From a virus, in IMG/VR virus record IMGVR_UViG_3300045125_000016, positions 1 through 36,261 of that record: 36,261 nt of DNA; one strand, written 5' to 3'. Made by a program: the position numbers and the translations under genes. Positions 19,434-28,765 of this stretch are shown here, piece by piece (the stretch's first letter is position 1; the number at the start of each line of letters is the position of its first letter). The notes beneath the pieces are model-generated. The model made no database searches, was not told where the DNA came from, and was given only the letters and a program-made list of their open reading frames with translations.

Positions 19434-21913
19434 TTAAGTCATTGCCCCTGCTGTCGTGACGTAGGTGTTAGTGCCGTTATCATAATAACTGATTAGATAT
19501 GTTCCAGCAGCAGAGATTGTGCTTAGGAATGTCGCGCTTGATTTAGTTGTTGCTGCTTTCGTAATGGCATATCCACCGCTATTTACCAGCAGCACATAGC
19601 CTGATTGACCGCGCGTGTGGTTTGTAAAAGTAAGCGCACCAGTGCCAGTTGGAGTACATTCAAAGTTATTAGAAGCAGACAAATCAAAAGACAAGTCATT
19701 ATCAGTCGTGACTTCTGCCTTGCACAGCCGCGATTGGTATCGCCTGATTGCAATTCTTGAACGCTTGTGCCATTTAATACTAATGGATAACGCTTTGTCA
19801 TTTCAAATCCTTAAACGATAGACACGTTTATTGTTGAGACCGCCTCTATTCAATATCGCTAAATAACCTAATGCCACGTTAATAGATGCGACAGTCAGTA
19901 TCTCCTTATTGTGATTGGCAGTGTTTTTGCAACTGATGTGATAAATCCACTATCGTTTGTCAGTTCACTGGTTTTTGTCGGAATAGTTGGCTTTCCTGAC
20001 AGGTCGCTATATGCGCCAGTAGTCGCCACAGTTGCAAATGTTGGCTTGCCTGTGATTATACTCCATGAGAACGCTTGTTAAGTATCCTGAGCTGGCGTGG
20101 TTTCCCCTATCCGTATGCAGTATTCCAGTTTGTGATATTCGTGCCAGTAATGCCTGCTGCCGCGCTTGCAGTAAATACTGGGTCTGTTTCAGATGTCAAA
20201 TATCCAGCGAGTGCGTGATTTCCCCAACCATAAGGCAGCATCCCAATTGCCGATTTTTATTGTTGTCACCCCATAAGCAGCATGAGCAACGAATACTGGG
20301 TCGGTTTCCAGTGTATCCAGTAATGAACCCGCTATCGTTCGTTAAATCGCTTGTTTTTGATGGAATTGATGGTTTACCACTCAAATCAGAATACGCACCG
20401 CTTGTCGCTACTGTGGCAAATGTAGGCTTACCAGTGATGATTGACCATGATACTGACGTTAGATAGCCTGCTGTCGCATGATTGCCCCAACTATAAGCCG
20501 TGTCCCAGTTGCCAATCTTAGTTGTAGTTACGCCATAAGCTGCGTGTGCCGTGAATATTGGGTCTGTTTCTGTGCTGATATAGCCTGCTGGGTTTGTTGC
20601 GTTATAAGGCGTAAATCCTAATGCACCAGTGACCATTGCGCCATTGATGCTAGTAAGATAGCCAGCAGATGCGTGATTACCCCATGAATATGCGGTATCC
20701 CATTGCGCCTGCTTTGTATTGGTCGGAAGTGAATAGCCAGCAGCAAAGTTAATTGCAAGCGTGCCAGCAGTCGTGATAGGACTTCCGCTAACTTCTAGTC
20801 CTAGTGGCACTGACATCGCCACACTTGTTACTGTGCCTGAACCACCACCGCCACCTGATTGTGGCTTGTTTTTCCTACAGTCCACTTGCTGCTTCCATAG
20901 ACTAGCGCATCATTATTTGCTGGTGTTGTGATGCTGACGTTATGCAGTTCCTCAAGTTCGTATCCGTTTTGGATATTGGTTTCGATAGAGCCTTGATTTT
21001 TGTGACTGCGCGTTACGATACCAACATAAACTAGATGCGCTGGTGCGTATTGTTTAACGCTAGTAAATGCGCCTGCAACAGTAGAGCTAAGATAAAGTTG
21101 TGCGCCATTTGCATACATGCTGGTGTCAATACCAGCGATAGAGCCAAAGACAGTCACATAGCCGTTTTGATTAGTAATGATATCATTCGTAATAACGCCA
21201 AGAGTTTGCGCAGGAGTTGCATCTCCAGTTGCGATTGCTTTTGATACAGTTGCCTTGTTTCCTGACGCACCTGAGATATAAACGGCTGTGCCTTTGACTA
21301 GCGTGCTGCCAGTTTCATTACGCACTTGTTTAACGATATTTGATGCTGGCGACTCTTGCGATACCGTGATGTCTACATCTTGACCTACTTGAGTGACAAC
21401 AATAGAGCTGTCGCTTGAACGAGATTGTTTGCCAGACCACTTGCGCCACCAAAAAGCGCATCGCGCCGTCTTTACCAATCAGGTCGACAAACTTACCCCA
21501 TTTTCCGTCAGGCAATTCAAAGCGGACTTTAGTACCTTGCCACTCATGAAGCTGGCATATCGCCTTTATCGCCTTTGATAGATAGACCGTCAATACCATC
21601 ACGCCCATCTTTTCCATCCTTGCCGTCTTTACCGTCTAGCCCGTTCTTGCCGTCTTTCCCTTTTTCCCCATCTTGCCATTTTTGCCAGCCGCTCTTTTCG
21701 CCGCGTTCGCCTTTTTCGCCTCGCTGTCAGCAATCCGTCTTTTCCAGCATCGCCCTTATCGCCCTTATCACCTTTATCCCCTTTTTCGCCCTTATCGCCT
21801 TTTTCACCACGTTCGCCAGTATCGCCCTTTTGCGGCGTAATAGCCTCAATACCGTCAATGCGGTCTTTGAGTTTAGCTAACGCTTCTGTAAGTAAAGCGA
21901 TTAACTCGTTCAT
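19434..21913 (-). CDS. Collagen-like fibre protein in the head module (probable head fibre)
   Basis: About 825 residues. ATG 21913 begins MNELIALLTEALAKLKDRID, a coiled-coil start, then a collagen-like Gly-X-Y run (GDTGERGEKGDKGEKGDKGD onward, to about 21600). The middle has VRNETGSTLVKGTAVYISGA and SGNKATVSKAIATGDATPAQ, then GGGGGSGTVTSVAMSVPLGL. Repeats of the WDTAYSWGNHASAGYLTS kind lie at about 20700, 20500 and 20240. The C-terminal module (19694-19434) reads NNFECTPTGTGALTFTN and SGYVLLVNSGGYAITK, ending TTAGAMT. Such repeats normally occur in phage fibres. Because it sits between portal and minor head genes, a capsid-surface fibre is more likely than a tail fibre; that is inference. Confidence 0.8.
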
Positions 21914-21924
21914 AAGCCCAAACG

Positions 21925-23383
21925 CTATTTAATCTGTGAAAGCACCCCAACAGTAGGTTCTGCATCACCCTCAGGATTAACAACACCGCTAATAGATGTT
22001 TCGTTATCCATCTCAATGCCGCCTAAGTATTCATCATAGGTAGTTTGATTGCAGAATAACCTCGCCACGTTTCAATGCGTGAAATAGTTCCTCTTGCGGG
22101 ATGCCGCCAGCTTGCCACGCTTTCATCAATGCGTCTAATTGTTGTGCATCCATAGGCACTGGCAAGAAGTCTTTGTTGAAGTCCACCTCTACGTCACCGT
22201 CTACACCAAACCATGAACCCATAAACATCAGGGACTGCAGCAAAAGTTCTCGGATGCAAGTTCGACAATAGCTGAAAGCACACTACTTTCGCCTGCGTGA
22301 CGGACCGGCATCGCGCCCTCTGACTCCCACGCCTGTTTTTTCAGGTGCTAGGATGCAGGAAGCGCTAATGCTGCCATTTGTGCTTGTTTCTCTTTGAGAT
22401 TGTCTTTGAGTGAAGTCAATCCTTGACCGAGTAAACTCTAAAGAACCCCATTTTGCTGTAGCGTCAGGCGTTACTGGCGGCACAGTCGTTGAGCCTAGTG
22501 AGATTTTTGCGCCTTCATCAGCACGGAAGACCAGCTTGGATCGGCGTTGGCAAGCCAGCGAAGTGACATCCGCGTTCGTAGTCAGCACTGATGCGATAAT
22601 GCGCCAAGTTCATATCTGCCAAATCTAGCAATGGCGGGTCTTGCAGTGTAAGTGAGTTTCTTTTCTTCACAAAAGCCCAAAATGGAATGAACGGAATTGG
22701 TGAGCCTTTCATAATAGGCACAATGTCATTTACCAATCTGAACCCAATCGCCTTTATCATTTTTACGATAGATGCGTTGGATATAGCCAATCTCCGTTAG
22801 CAATAAAGCGCGGATTTGCTGTTTAGTATCCAAACTCAAATTCATTCTTGCGGATTTCGTATGTTTCAGCCAATTTAATCATCACTGGCTGCATTACATT
22901 ATTCACGCGTTCAACTCTCCAGTCTAAGATGCTTTCTGCTGGATAATATGTCGTGTAAGGGCGCAAGTTCATACGCGCCACATCTGCTTGGCTTGTCGGG
23001 GCTTCCGTCACTTGTGGATATTCGACAAGGATGCCAGCGCGACCAACTTGGATTACATCGCCGATTGTTCGCATCGCAAGCATATCAATAGAGTTGCCAG
23101 CTAAGTCGATGTCCTCTACCAATGGCTCAAGCGCATCGGGATATTCGGAGCTTCATCTCTTTGCGGAATACCATGCCAACAAGACCATCAAGCGTGCGAC
23201 CTGTGGCGTTGAAATATGTGGCGCGGGTTTATAGCCGTTGTAATCGTTATCTGTTTGGTCTGTCAGGCGTGGCAGGAATTTCTCACCAGCTCTATGAACG
23301 GCAGTCTGACCTTCAACTGCGCAGCGTGTTTTAAACCATTTTTCGGCAAAGGCTTCATAGCCACCATGTTTATTGTCGTTCAT
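21925..23383 (-). CDS. Portal protein, DUF4055-type
   Basis: About 486 residues. ATG 23383 overlaps the terminase stop and has a GGTGACAGGT upstream. It starts MNDNKHGGYEAFAEKWFKTR, then CAVEGQTAVHRAGEKFLPRL, NDYNGYKARATYFNATGRTL and DGLVGMVFRKEMKL. Later parts are DIDLAGNSIDMLAMRTIGDV, QVGRAGILVEYPQVTEAPTS, MNLRPYTTYYPAESILDWRV and YEIRKNEFEFGY. The V-G-AGxLVDYP and Y-AESI-DWR motifs mark DUF4055 proteins, which occupy the portal slot in many phages. The C-terminus reads GVVNPEGDAEPTVGVLSQIK before TAG 21927-21925. The portal forms the DNA channel at one capsid vertex. Confidence 0.9.
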
Positions 23384-24606
23384 ATACCTGTCACCTTAAC
23401 GTGTTGAATATTTCGGCTTCTAATAGGGTAACGATACGCTATACAGTAGCCTGTTGCATCTAAAACGTGGTCAAATCCGCTAGTCTTATCGGTTCGCCAT
23501 TCTTATCGTATGCTTGGCGTTCCAATGACTCTACAAGTTCAGGGCAAGTGTCAGGATTAACTCTGTACTTTCTCTCACCTATTAGCTTGTTCATAGCTAA
23601 AACCCTATCCTTGACGGCTGAGTTCAGCGGATTAACCATAATCATAAATCCTGCCTGCTTGAGTAGCACAATATCGCTTTCGCTTGCATTTTGCGACTTG
23701 CGATTGTTTCCGCTTGCATCAGGATAAATGAAAATCTTTTGCCCTGTGTATCTTGATTTAAGTAATTGTATCATAGCTGGAGTATCAAATACTCCTGTCA
23801 ATTCATCAACTGCGTGTGGCTCGTCATTCCTCAATACGTGAACGACAGCAGCCATTTTTGTCACGTTAAAGTCTAACCCAATATGCAATCCTTCGCCATT
23901 TTTTATCGTTTCACTTGTTGCGTTTAGATGTCTATCGAATTCAGGATAAACGCTACCAGCCGTCCAAGTTAACAAATTCTACCCTCTAGGTACGCTTGCA
24001 GCAGATTACTTGGGTAAGTAGCTCTAATGACTCTACATAGCCAGCAGGAAGGAGATGGATTGTCCTAGTTTTTGCCTTATAGATGATATAGTCATCATTT
24101 GGCTTATTCTTGTGCCACGTTTCATACACAAAGCGATAGCCCTCAGGCGTGGTTGTTACTGCCACACTATTACCTAGTGCGGATTGCTTACGATTACGCG
24201 CAATAACCTTATTCCAAACATCGCAGGCTTTTTCCGTTGGCAGCGTGTCAAGTTCGTCTAGTACGCTGTGCGACTGTTCTGTAACCGACAATCCGTTCAG
24301 GGCTTTCCATTGTCCTGAAACGAATAACACCACCATAATCAGGTGTGTATATGACTGCTTCTTGTTTATTTAGGCTGTACTTAATACCGAGATTGCTCTA
24401 GCAACTCAATAAATCGCGGATAGGCAATCGTTCTAATCAAGTCATACGTTGGCAGGTAATAGCCGACATCCTCTTGTATTTGCGACTTTAGGCTTAACGC
24501 ACGCATAATTCCAGCGTGTGTCTTACCTGAGCCGAAACCGCCAACGAAAGCAGGGAAGCGAGCCTTACTCGCTGCGAAGTCTCCGTTGTGCTGTCGTCAG
24601 TTTCAT
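23380..24606 (-). CDS. terL: Terminase large subunit
   Basis: About 410 residues. ATG 24606 gives MKLTTAQ and, after an indel, FAASKARFPAFVGGFGSGKT: a Walker A motif (GGFGSGKT) close to the N-terminus, as expected for the packaging ATPase. EDVGYYLPTYDLIRTIAYP follows. Walker B with the catalytic Glu reads SVLDELDTLPT near 24260. A coupling segment reads NSVAVTTTPEGYRFVYETWH. The nuclease (RNase H-like) half reads GLHIGLDFNVTKMAAVVHV and KIFIYPDASGNNRKS, carrying the metal-binding aspartates, and ends SGFDHVLDATGYCIAYRYP. TGA 23382-23380 overlaps the portal ATG. The enzyme cuts concatemers and drives DNA into the head. Confidence 0.94.
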
Positions 24607-24618
24607 CAGATGTAATCA

Positions 24619-24939
24619 TCATATCGGGCTTTGTAGTGGCTTGCCACCAATTCCACCGATTTCGTGTATTTGTGTTTCACTCCAGCCAGCACGTGTCTTT
24701 AGCCAAAATATCATGGCAGCCACGTTCCCTTTCTTTGCCTGCTGAAATAGCCCCTTGACCGATTGAAGCGTTTGCATCAATACGACCATCCTCTAATTCG
24801 TTCTTATAGTGCTTTCGTAAGTGTCACTAGTTATATCTAGCTTTTGAGCAATATCGACATAACGAATACCGACTGCGCTTAGGCTTTTGACAAGTCTGCG
24901 CGACTCTTCCGTTGGCTTGTGTTCGATACCTTGTGACAT
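24619..24939 (-). CDS. terS: Terminase small subunit
   Basis: About 106 residues. ATG 24939 begins MSQGIEHKPTEESRRLVKSL, then SAVGIRYVDIAQKLDITSDT, a helix-turn-helix, and by frame change LTKHYKNELEDGRIDANASV, AQGLFQQAKKGNVAAMIFWL and KTRAGWSETQIHEIGG. The order HTH, L-x-x-HY-x-x-EL, A-GN-xAAMIFWLKTRAGW is that of small terminase subunits, which recognise the packaging site. The reading used stops at TGA 24621-24619, after PLQSPI. Another frame continues as KPDMMITSDETDDSTTE toward the large subunit start, so the exact end is open. Confidence 0.85.
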
Positions 24940-26118
24940 TTTATAACTCCAGAAAGCAGTTGTGCTTTTTGACCTGTAAAAGTCTTCCCAGCGTTTAACA
25001 ATAACGTCACAGTAATGTGGCTCAAACTCCATCATAAAGCATGATTCTGTCTTTTTTCACAAGCGATTAATGTAGAGCCTGAACCGCCAAATAAATCTAA
25101 TACTGAGTTTACCTCTTCAAAATAATCAAAAGACCATTCAGCCAATGTAACAGGTTTTTGTGTTGGGTGTACTCTTGGCTGCGTTTCTTTCATATCTTTA
25201 TTAAAGCTTTCCAAAGATGTCTAAATATTCTTACGCTTGACCATTTAGATTTAACCCAAGCTATTCACAATCAGATTGAGTATCAGTCATTTTTGTTTTC
25301 TACTCTTTTATCCCAAACAAACCAGTTATTAGATTGTGGCAAAGCGTGACAGTAATAATTAGCACCCCACCAAACTTGTCTAGGAATATTTAATATCCCT
25401 TCTACAATTTGATAAGCCTCTACAGCGTAGTCAATAGTGTCATCTTTAAAATCTTTAAAGTTATGATTTTTAGCTAAACCAGTTTTTCTTGCTGTTCTAT
25501 CGCCCTTTTCATTAATTTCCATAAGGAGGGTCTGTGTAACATAAATCAATCTTTGTGTTATTAACCAACTTTTCTACATCATCAATGCTGGTGCTATCAC
25601 CGCACATTAACCTATGATTGCCCATCACATAAATATCACCAAGCTTTGTTTTTGGATCGTTAGGCACAGCAGGCACTTCATCCTCGTCAGTTAGACCTTC
25701 GATTACTTCAGGTTCGAGTATCGTTGCAAGTTCTTTGTCATCAAATCCCAATAAACTTAAATCAAACTCTAGGTCTTGCAATTCTGTCATCTCTAAGCGC
25801 AGCATCTCGACATCCCAGCCAGCATTTAGTGCGAGTTTATTGTCCCACCGCAATGATATATGCTTTCTTTTGTGCGTCTGATAATCCATCTAGGCGTATC
25901 GTTGGCACTTTGTCTAATTTGAGTAGTTTTGCTGCCTGTAGACGACCATGACCAGCAATAATTCCGTTATCACCGTCTAATAGCACTGGATTGGTAAAGC
26001 CAAATTCTTTAATGCTTGATGCGATTTGTTGCACTTGCTCAGGTGAGTGAGTGCGAGAGTTGTTGATATAAGGGATTAAGTCATTGATTGATTTGTATTT
26101 GATTGATAGTTCCTGCAT
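24879..26118 (-). CDS. ParB-domain / DNA methyltransferase fusion
   Basis: About 400 residues. ATG 26118 starts MQELSIKYKSINDLIPYINN and reads through a ParB/sulfiredoxin-like nuclease-fold domain: SRTHSPEQVQQIASSIKEFG, NPVLLDGDNGIIAGHGRLQA, AKLLKLDKVPTIRLDGLSD. A linker (LGDIYVMGNHRLMCGDSTS) leads to the methylase: DLCYTDPPYG (motif IV), then PRVHPTQKPVTLAEW, VLDLFGGSGSTLIACEK (motif I, SAM-binding) and PHYCDVIVKRWEDF. Motif IV before motif I marks the beta class that methylates adenine N6 or cytosine N4. The C-terminus is uncertain. A one-base repair gives FTGQKAQLLSGVIKC and a stop at 24879, overlapping the small terminase gene. It may protect phage DNA from restriction. Confidence 0.9.
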
Positions 26119-26125
26119 ATTTGCC

Positions 26126-26402
26126 CTATTTTATTTCGCCGTTTAATCGTTTGTCCACCAGCCGAAGCGTATCCCGCTATGTCATGCCATGAGTCAGCAT
26201 AGTTAGCATCGCCATTCACAATGCGACCAATTTTGTGACAAATCATATCGAGTGCTTCGTATTGGTCAGGTGCTAGTTCTTTATTGCGTGTCTTTAGCGC
26301 GTCATAGATAACATCCTTTAGGTCTTGAGTTACTTTTGCGTGTCCTTCAAAGCTACCATATCGACTGCCGCGTTCATCAAGCGTTGAATTAACGTCTGTC
26401 AT
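26126..26402 (-). CDS. DUF6378-like protein
   Basis: ATG 26402 begins MTDVNSTLDERGSRYGSFEG, then HAKVTQDLKDVIYDALKTRN, LAPDQYEALDMICHKIGRIV and NGDANYADSWHDIAGYA. ERGSRYG, EALDM-x-x-KIGRI-NGD and SWHDIAGYA are the hallmarks of DUF6378, found in many phages with unknown function. One indel near 26160 separates GYA from the true end LRLVDKRLNGEIK and TAG 26128-26126. The start overlaps the stop of the tiny upstream peptide. About 92 residues, full length for the family. Confidence 0.82.
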
Positions 26403-26449
26403 TTTTTGCCCTTGCCGCCCTTACCTGTTTTCTTTGTTTTACAAGCCAT
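26399..26449 (-). CDS. Tiny lysine-rich peptide (16 residues)
   Basis: An intact reading frame MACKTKKTGKGGKGKK runs from ATG 26449 to TGA 26401-26399. An AAAGGATAATC ribosome site lies just upstream, and its stop overlaps the next ATG (ATGA). Seven of its 16 residues are lysine. It is the first frame after the 26613 promoter and leader. It may be a leader peptide for coupled translation of the DUF6378 gene, or a small nucleic-acid-binding peptide. I do not know of a named family. Confidence 0.5.
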   Translation of the reverse strand: MACKTKKTGKGGKGKK

Positions 26450-26584
26450 GATTATCCTTTATGAATTTATGTGCTTTTCACATCGCTTAGTAGCACGGAC
26501 TAGCAGTATCTCGTCAGGACTAGCGCGACTGGTCACGCTGATGTGTCATTTAGCAGTTTCGCAAGCTACTGAGATGGGTGATTT
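26450..26584 (-). ncRNA. Untranslated leader with direct repeats and potential structure
   Basis: This gene-free stretch of about 135 bases follows the 26613-26585 promoter. It contains an 8-base direct repeat GGACTAGC (plus strand) at 26497-26504 and 26517-26524, exactly 20 bases apart. An imperfect dyad GAC-cAGTCGCGCTa-GTC overlaps the second copy. Several short stems are possible, for example TAGC/GCTA around 26550-26568, ATCTC/GAGAT, and GTGCT/AGCAC at 26471-26496. No reading frame with a ribosome site crosses it. It could be a regulatory 5' leader, a small RNA, or an operator region. Confidence 0.4.
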
Positions 26585-26613
26585 AATATAACCATTATTC
26601 AATATAGTGTCAA
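26585..26613 (-). promoter_or_regulatory. Strong sigma70-type promoter, leftward
   Basis: Minus strand TTGACA (26613-26608), a 17-base spacer and TATATT (26590-26585). It is a perfect -35 box and a 5/6 match -10 box. It overlaps the end of the NinB gene and reads toward the DUF6378, methyltransferase and terminase genes. Confidence 0.72.
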
Positions 26614-26625
26614 ACATTCAATAAG

Positions 26626-27076
26626 TTAGTGTGGGTTATAGTCATTCGACCATTGAATATCGTTTTCTGCGCCATAATACAAAAGCCACTCGATAAATCC
26701 ACTCATTACATAAATCGGCATATCCCGCGTTTGAGTTCCTAGCGCGACCAGCGCTTTGACCGTCAAGACTAGGCATCAATCTAAATTCGTTGCGCTTCCA
26801 ATAGTCAGCCAGCTTCGGTAAGTCATTCCGTATGCAGTCAGTCCTAAATTGCGCTACGCATAGCCGCTTCCAATCATCTGCGCCTAATACTTGGTTCAAA
26901 TGGCGAGATTGCTTCGCTATATCGCCAAGCATTGCGTGTATTTTGGCATTTTGCTCAAGCGTTCTGCTGTCATACTCCGTTACATTCACATAATAATCTT
27001 TTGTAGAGTCTAGGCTTTGCAGCTTTGCGAATAAATATGGCTTGTTTGACTCAGTAAGGTGGAATTTCAAAACCAT
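26626..27076 (-). CDS. ninB: NinB-like recombination protein
   Basis: ATG 27076 begins MVLKFHLTESNKPYLFAKLQ, then KDYYVNVTEYDSRTLEQNAK, IHAMLGDIAKQSRHLNQVLG and ADDWKRLCVAQFRTDC. It then reads FRLMPSLDGQSA and, after a frame change, TQTRDMPIYVMSEFIEWLLY and YGAENDIQWSNDYNPH. The V-x-x-RS/TLEQNAK-HAML-DIAKQ opening, the WK motif and the MSEFIEWL helix are those of NinB (lambda Orf), which loads recombinase and aids single-strand exchange. About 150 residues, full length. The stop used is TAA 26628-26626. An earlier frame would stop at 26642. Confidence 0.87.
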
Positions 27077-27092
27077 AATAATGTGCTTCCGC

Positions 27093-27538
27093 TTACAAAG
27101 TGTTTGGTCTTTTTATGGACTTTAGGTGTCCAACTTGTGTATTTTTCTCGCGCTTGATGCGATTAAAGTCGTTCTCTGTATAAACTCTGCCGTTTTTTGC
27201 TGGCTCAACATTAGTGTAGCCGAGCATCTTGCATAAAAAATCATTTTCAGGATAGGCATCTTTGTCTGCATATCTCCATATTGCTCGATAAGATTATCTC
27301 TATCACACACAAAATCGTATTCGTTAAATAATGCTTTTCCTCGCGGTCTTTTGTGTACTTGGCGACAAATGACCTGACCTTCATTCGTGAGTGCTATTAA
27401 ATGCCTGTGGACTTCAACGTATTCAATATTGGTTTGTTTATAGATTGCCGATGCTGATTTAATCCCATCTCTAACAGCGATTAGTATCTTTGCCCGTGCT
27501 TTGAGTGATTTTAGCGTTGATTTTTTATGCCTGCCCAT
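27093..27538 (-). CDS. Winged-helix DNA-binding protein of unknown role
   Basis: ATG 27538 starts MGRHKKSTLKSLKARAKILI, then AVRDGIKSASAIYKQTNIEY, VEVHRHLIALTNEGQVICRQ, VHKRPRGKALFNEYDFVCDR: a basic N-terminus followed by a winged-helix fold (helix, recognition helix VHRHLIAL, wing). After indels near 27235 the C-terminus reads LGYTNVEPAKNGRVYTENDF and NRIKREKNTQVGHLK, ending at TAA 27095-27093. It sits between NinB and YbcO-like genes, so a role in replication or early gene control is likely but not shown. About 148 residues. Confidence 0.65.
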
Positions 27539-27541
27539 TGA

Positions 27542-27834
27542 TTAGCCCTTTTTCAATCAATATATTGCGTGTTCGTTCCATGCCTTTCTCAAACATTTCA
27601 TCGACATACGCTTTAGTTATATCCTTCGGGCGCGACTCCAATCCGTCATAAATTGCGTGGCAGCGATAACAAGCATAAGCACCAAACTCGTCTTTTGCTT
27701 TAAGCCCCCATGCCTTTTCCGTGTTTCTGCTTATTTGAATGAGCGAATACCACAGTTTCAGGGTTATGGTAGTTTATCCACCAATAGCGGACTGTGCATT
27801 GCTCGCCTCTTGCGCTATTTCTGATTTTAGACAT
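27542..27834 (-). CDS. YbcO/DUF1364-like nuclease
   Basis: ATG 27834 begins MSKIRNSARGEQCTVRYWW, then HNPETVVFAHSNKQKHGKGM, GAKAKDEFGAYACYRCHAIY and DGLESRPKDITKAYV. It ends RTRNILIEKGLING after a frame change. MSKIR-SARGE-CTVR, NPETVVFAH, GKGMG-KA-D-FGAYAC-CH is the DUF1364 signature. The family includes E. coli YbcO, an HNH-type junction-resolving nuclease carried by lambdoid prophages; the Cys and His residues bind zinc. Indels sit near 27710 and in the C-terminal third. The stop TAA 27544-27542 is 3 bases before the next ATG. Confidence 0.85.
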
Positions 27835-27835
27835 T

Positions 27836-28000
27836 CTATTGCCTCGCCCCTTTTTCTGCAAAGTGACCAAGACACACTGCTTGGTCAAATCTTCCATTCT
27901 TTAAATGCCATAGTGAGTATTTGTATTTAACACTCTCGGCAAACGTCAGCGTGTAATTCTGCCAACGATAGCACCAGTTATTTACTTTTTGCCATTTCAA
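27836..28000 (-). CDS. Small protein of unknown function (54 residues)
   Basis: An uninterrupted frame from TTG 28000 reads MKWQKVNNWCYRWQNYTLTF, AESVKYKYSLWHLKNGRFDQ, AVCLGHFAEKGARQ, ending at TAG 27838-27836 just before the YbcO-like ATG. The start overlaps the end of the proteasome-like gene, which suggests coupled translation. An ATG at 27995 would work only if one A of the AAAAA run at 27987-27991 is a sequencing error. It is rich in aromatic and basic residues. I do not recognise it. Confidence 0.55.
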   Translation of the reverse strand: MKWQKVNNWCYRWQNYTLTFAESVKYKYSLWHLKNGRFDQAVCLGHFAEKGARQ

Positions 28001-28424
28001 CTAAATTGTACTCAGTAATGATACCGCCTGTCATTGTGTCGCGCTTTGCTGCTTGTTCGACTGCTTCTTTTGCAGATACTCCACAATCCATCGCTGAAAG
28101 TGCGTATTGCTCGCCACTTCCGATTGCGTAATTGTTTTCATGTTAAGTTTGCGCTTCCAAAACCCGTGATAGCTACAAATCGCTGCTTTGGAATAGTTTT
28201 CCATCCTCAAAAACAAATGCTGCTGTTTCGTTACCTTTAGTCGGTTTTGCGCCCATCAAGTAACATTCAATGGAAGTTTTCAAAATCGCAAATTGAGCCA
28301 CTTAAAAAAACATCACTCCATCAACGCACATCATCTTTTCATAATTGTCCTCAGTGATTTCATAACCACTTGTTGCTCTACCGTCTGCTGCAATAATTCC
28401 GTCTTTGTAAGCGATTGTTGTCAT
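27978..28424 (-). CDS. Proteasome/HslV-like Ntn hydrolase
   Basis: 149 codons. ATG 28424 gives MTTIAYKDGIIAADGRATSG: a threonine right after Met, then the GIIAADGRAT strand that matches the start of proteasome beta and HslV subunits, where the exposed threonine is the nucleophile. Next are ITEDNYEKMMCVDGVMFF and SGSICDFENF. After indels it reads AIGSGEQYALSAMDCGVSAK and EAVEQAAKRDTMTGGIITEY, matching the GSG-xYALsAM-GvsAkEAVe-A-xrD helix region. It ends NLVEMAKSK. It is shorter than HslV (about 175 residues), as known phage versions are. I infer a peptidase fold; a self-assembled ring and a substrate are unknown. Net frame is preserved but at least two compensating indels lie inside. Confidence 0.82.
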
Positions 28425-28433
28425 CAAAAACCC

Positions 28434-28765
28434 CTAAAATGATTTGCGTAAGCCCAGTTCTTTCATTATATCGTTTAATTTGGCTTTGTTAATCGCTTTT
28501 TCCTCAGGTGTGAATTTTCTACCAAGCGCGACAAAAGATTGTCTGCTTTGCTGCTCTTTGCATAGGTCAATGATGTCAACTGGTGTTGGCTGCCGTCTAT
28601 TAGTTTCAGTCCATTTGCTAAATGCTTTTGATACATGATTAAACTCGTATTTCGACAATTTAGACCACCAAATAGCTACTGCCTCTTTTGACAATGCTGG
28701 GCAACGATACAATTCCATGCAGACGTTGACCATATTCCAAAATGCTTGTTTTCACGTTCAATCAT
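28434..28765 (-). CDS. Replication-associated protein of unknown type
   Basis: The start ATG 28765 overlaps the DUF1376 stop (AATGATTGA). It reads MIEREN, then after one indel MVNVCMELYRCPALSKEAVA, IWWSKLSKYEFNHVSKAFSK, TETNRRQPTPVDIIDLCKEQ, and ends LNDIMKELGLRKSF. The motif A-WW-xLs-Y--V--A---W--x-RR-PTP-DI is seen in phage proteins found beside replication initiators, where they are sometimes thought to be helicase loaders. I cannot assign it to a named family with certainty. About 110 residues. Confidence 0.6.

Noticed and set aside
21575-21880. Plus-strand frame rich in Pro, Ser and Phe
   Set aside because: It is the antisense of the Gly-X-Y collagen run and simply mirrors that repeat.
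26500-26575. Possible type II hammerhead ribozyme in the leader (CTGACGAG, GCGAAAC and ACTG/CAGTC in the right order on the minus strand)
   Set aside because: The core letters and a 4-bp stem III are present. Stem I is only one pair across 9 bases, and stem II needs a large asymmetric internal loop. Without stronger stems this is most likely chance.
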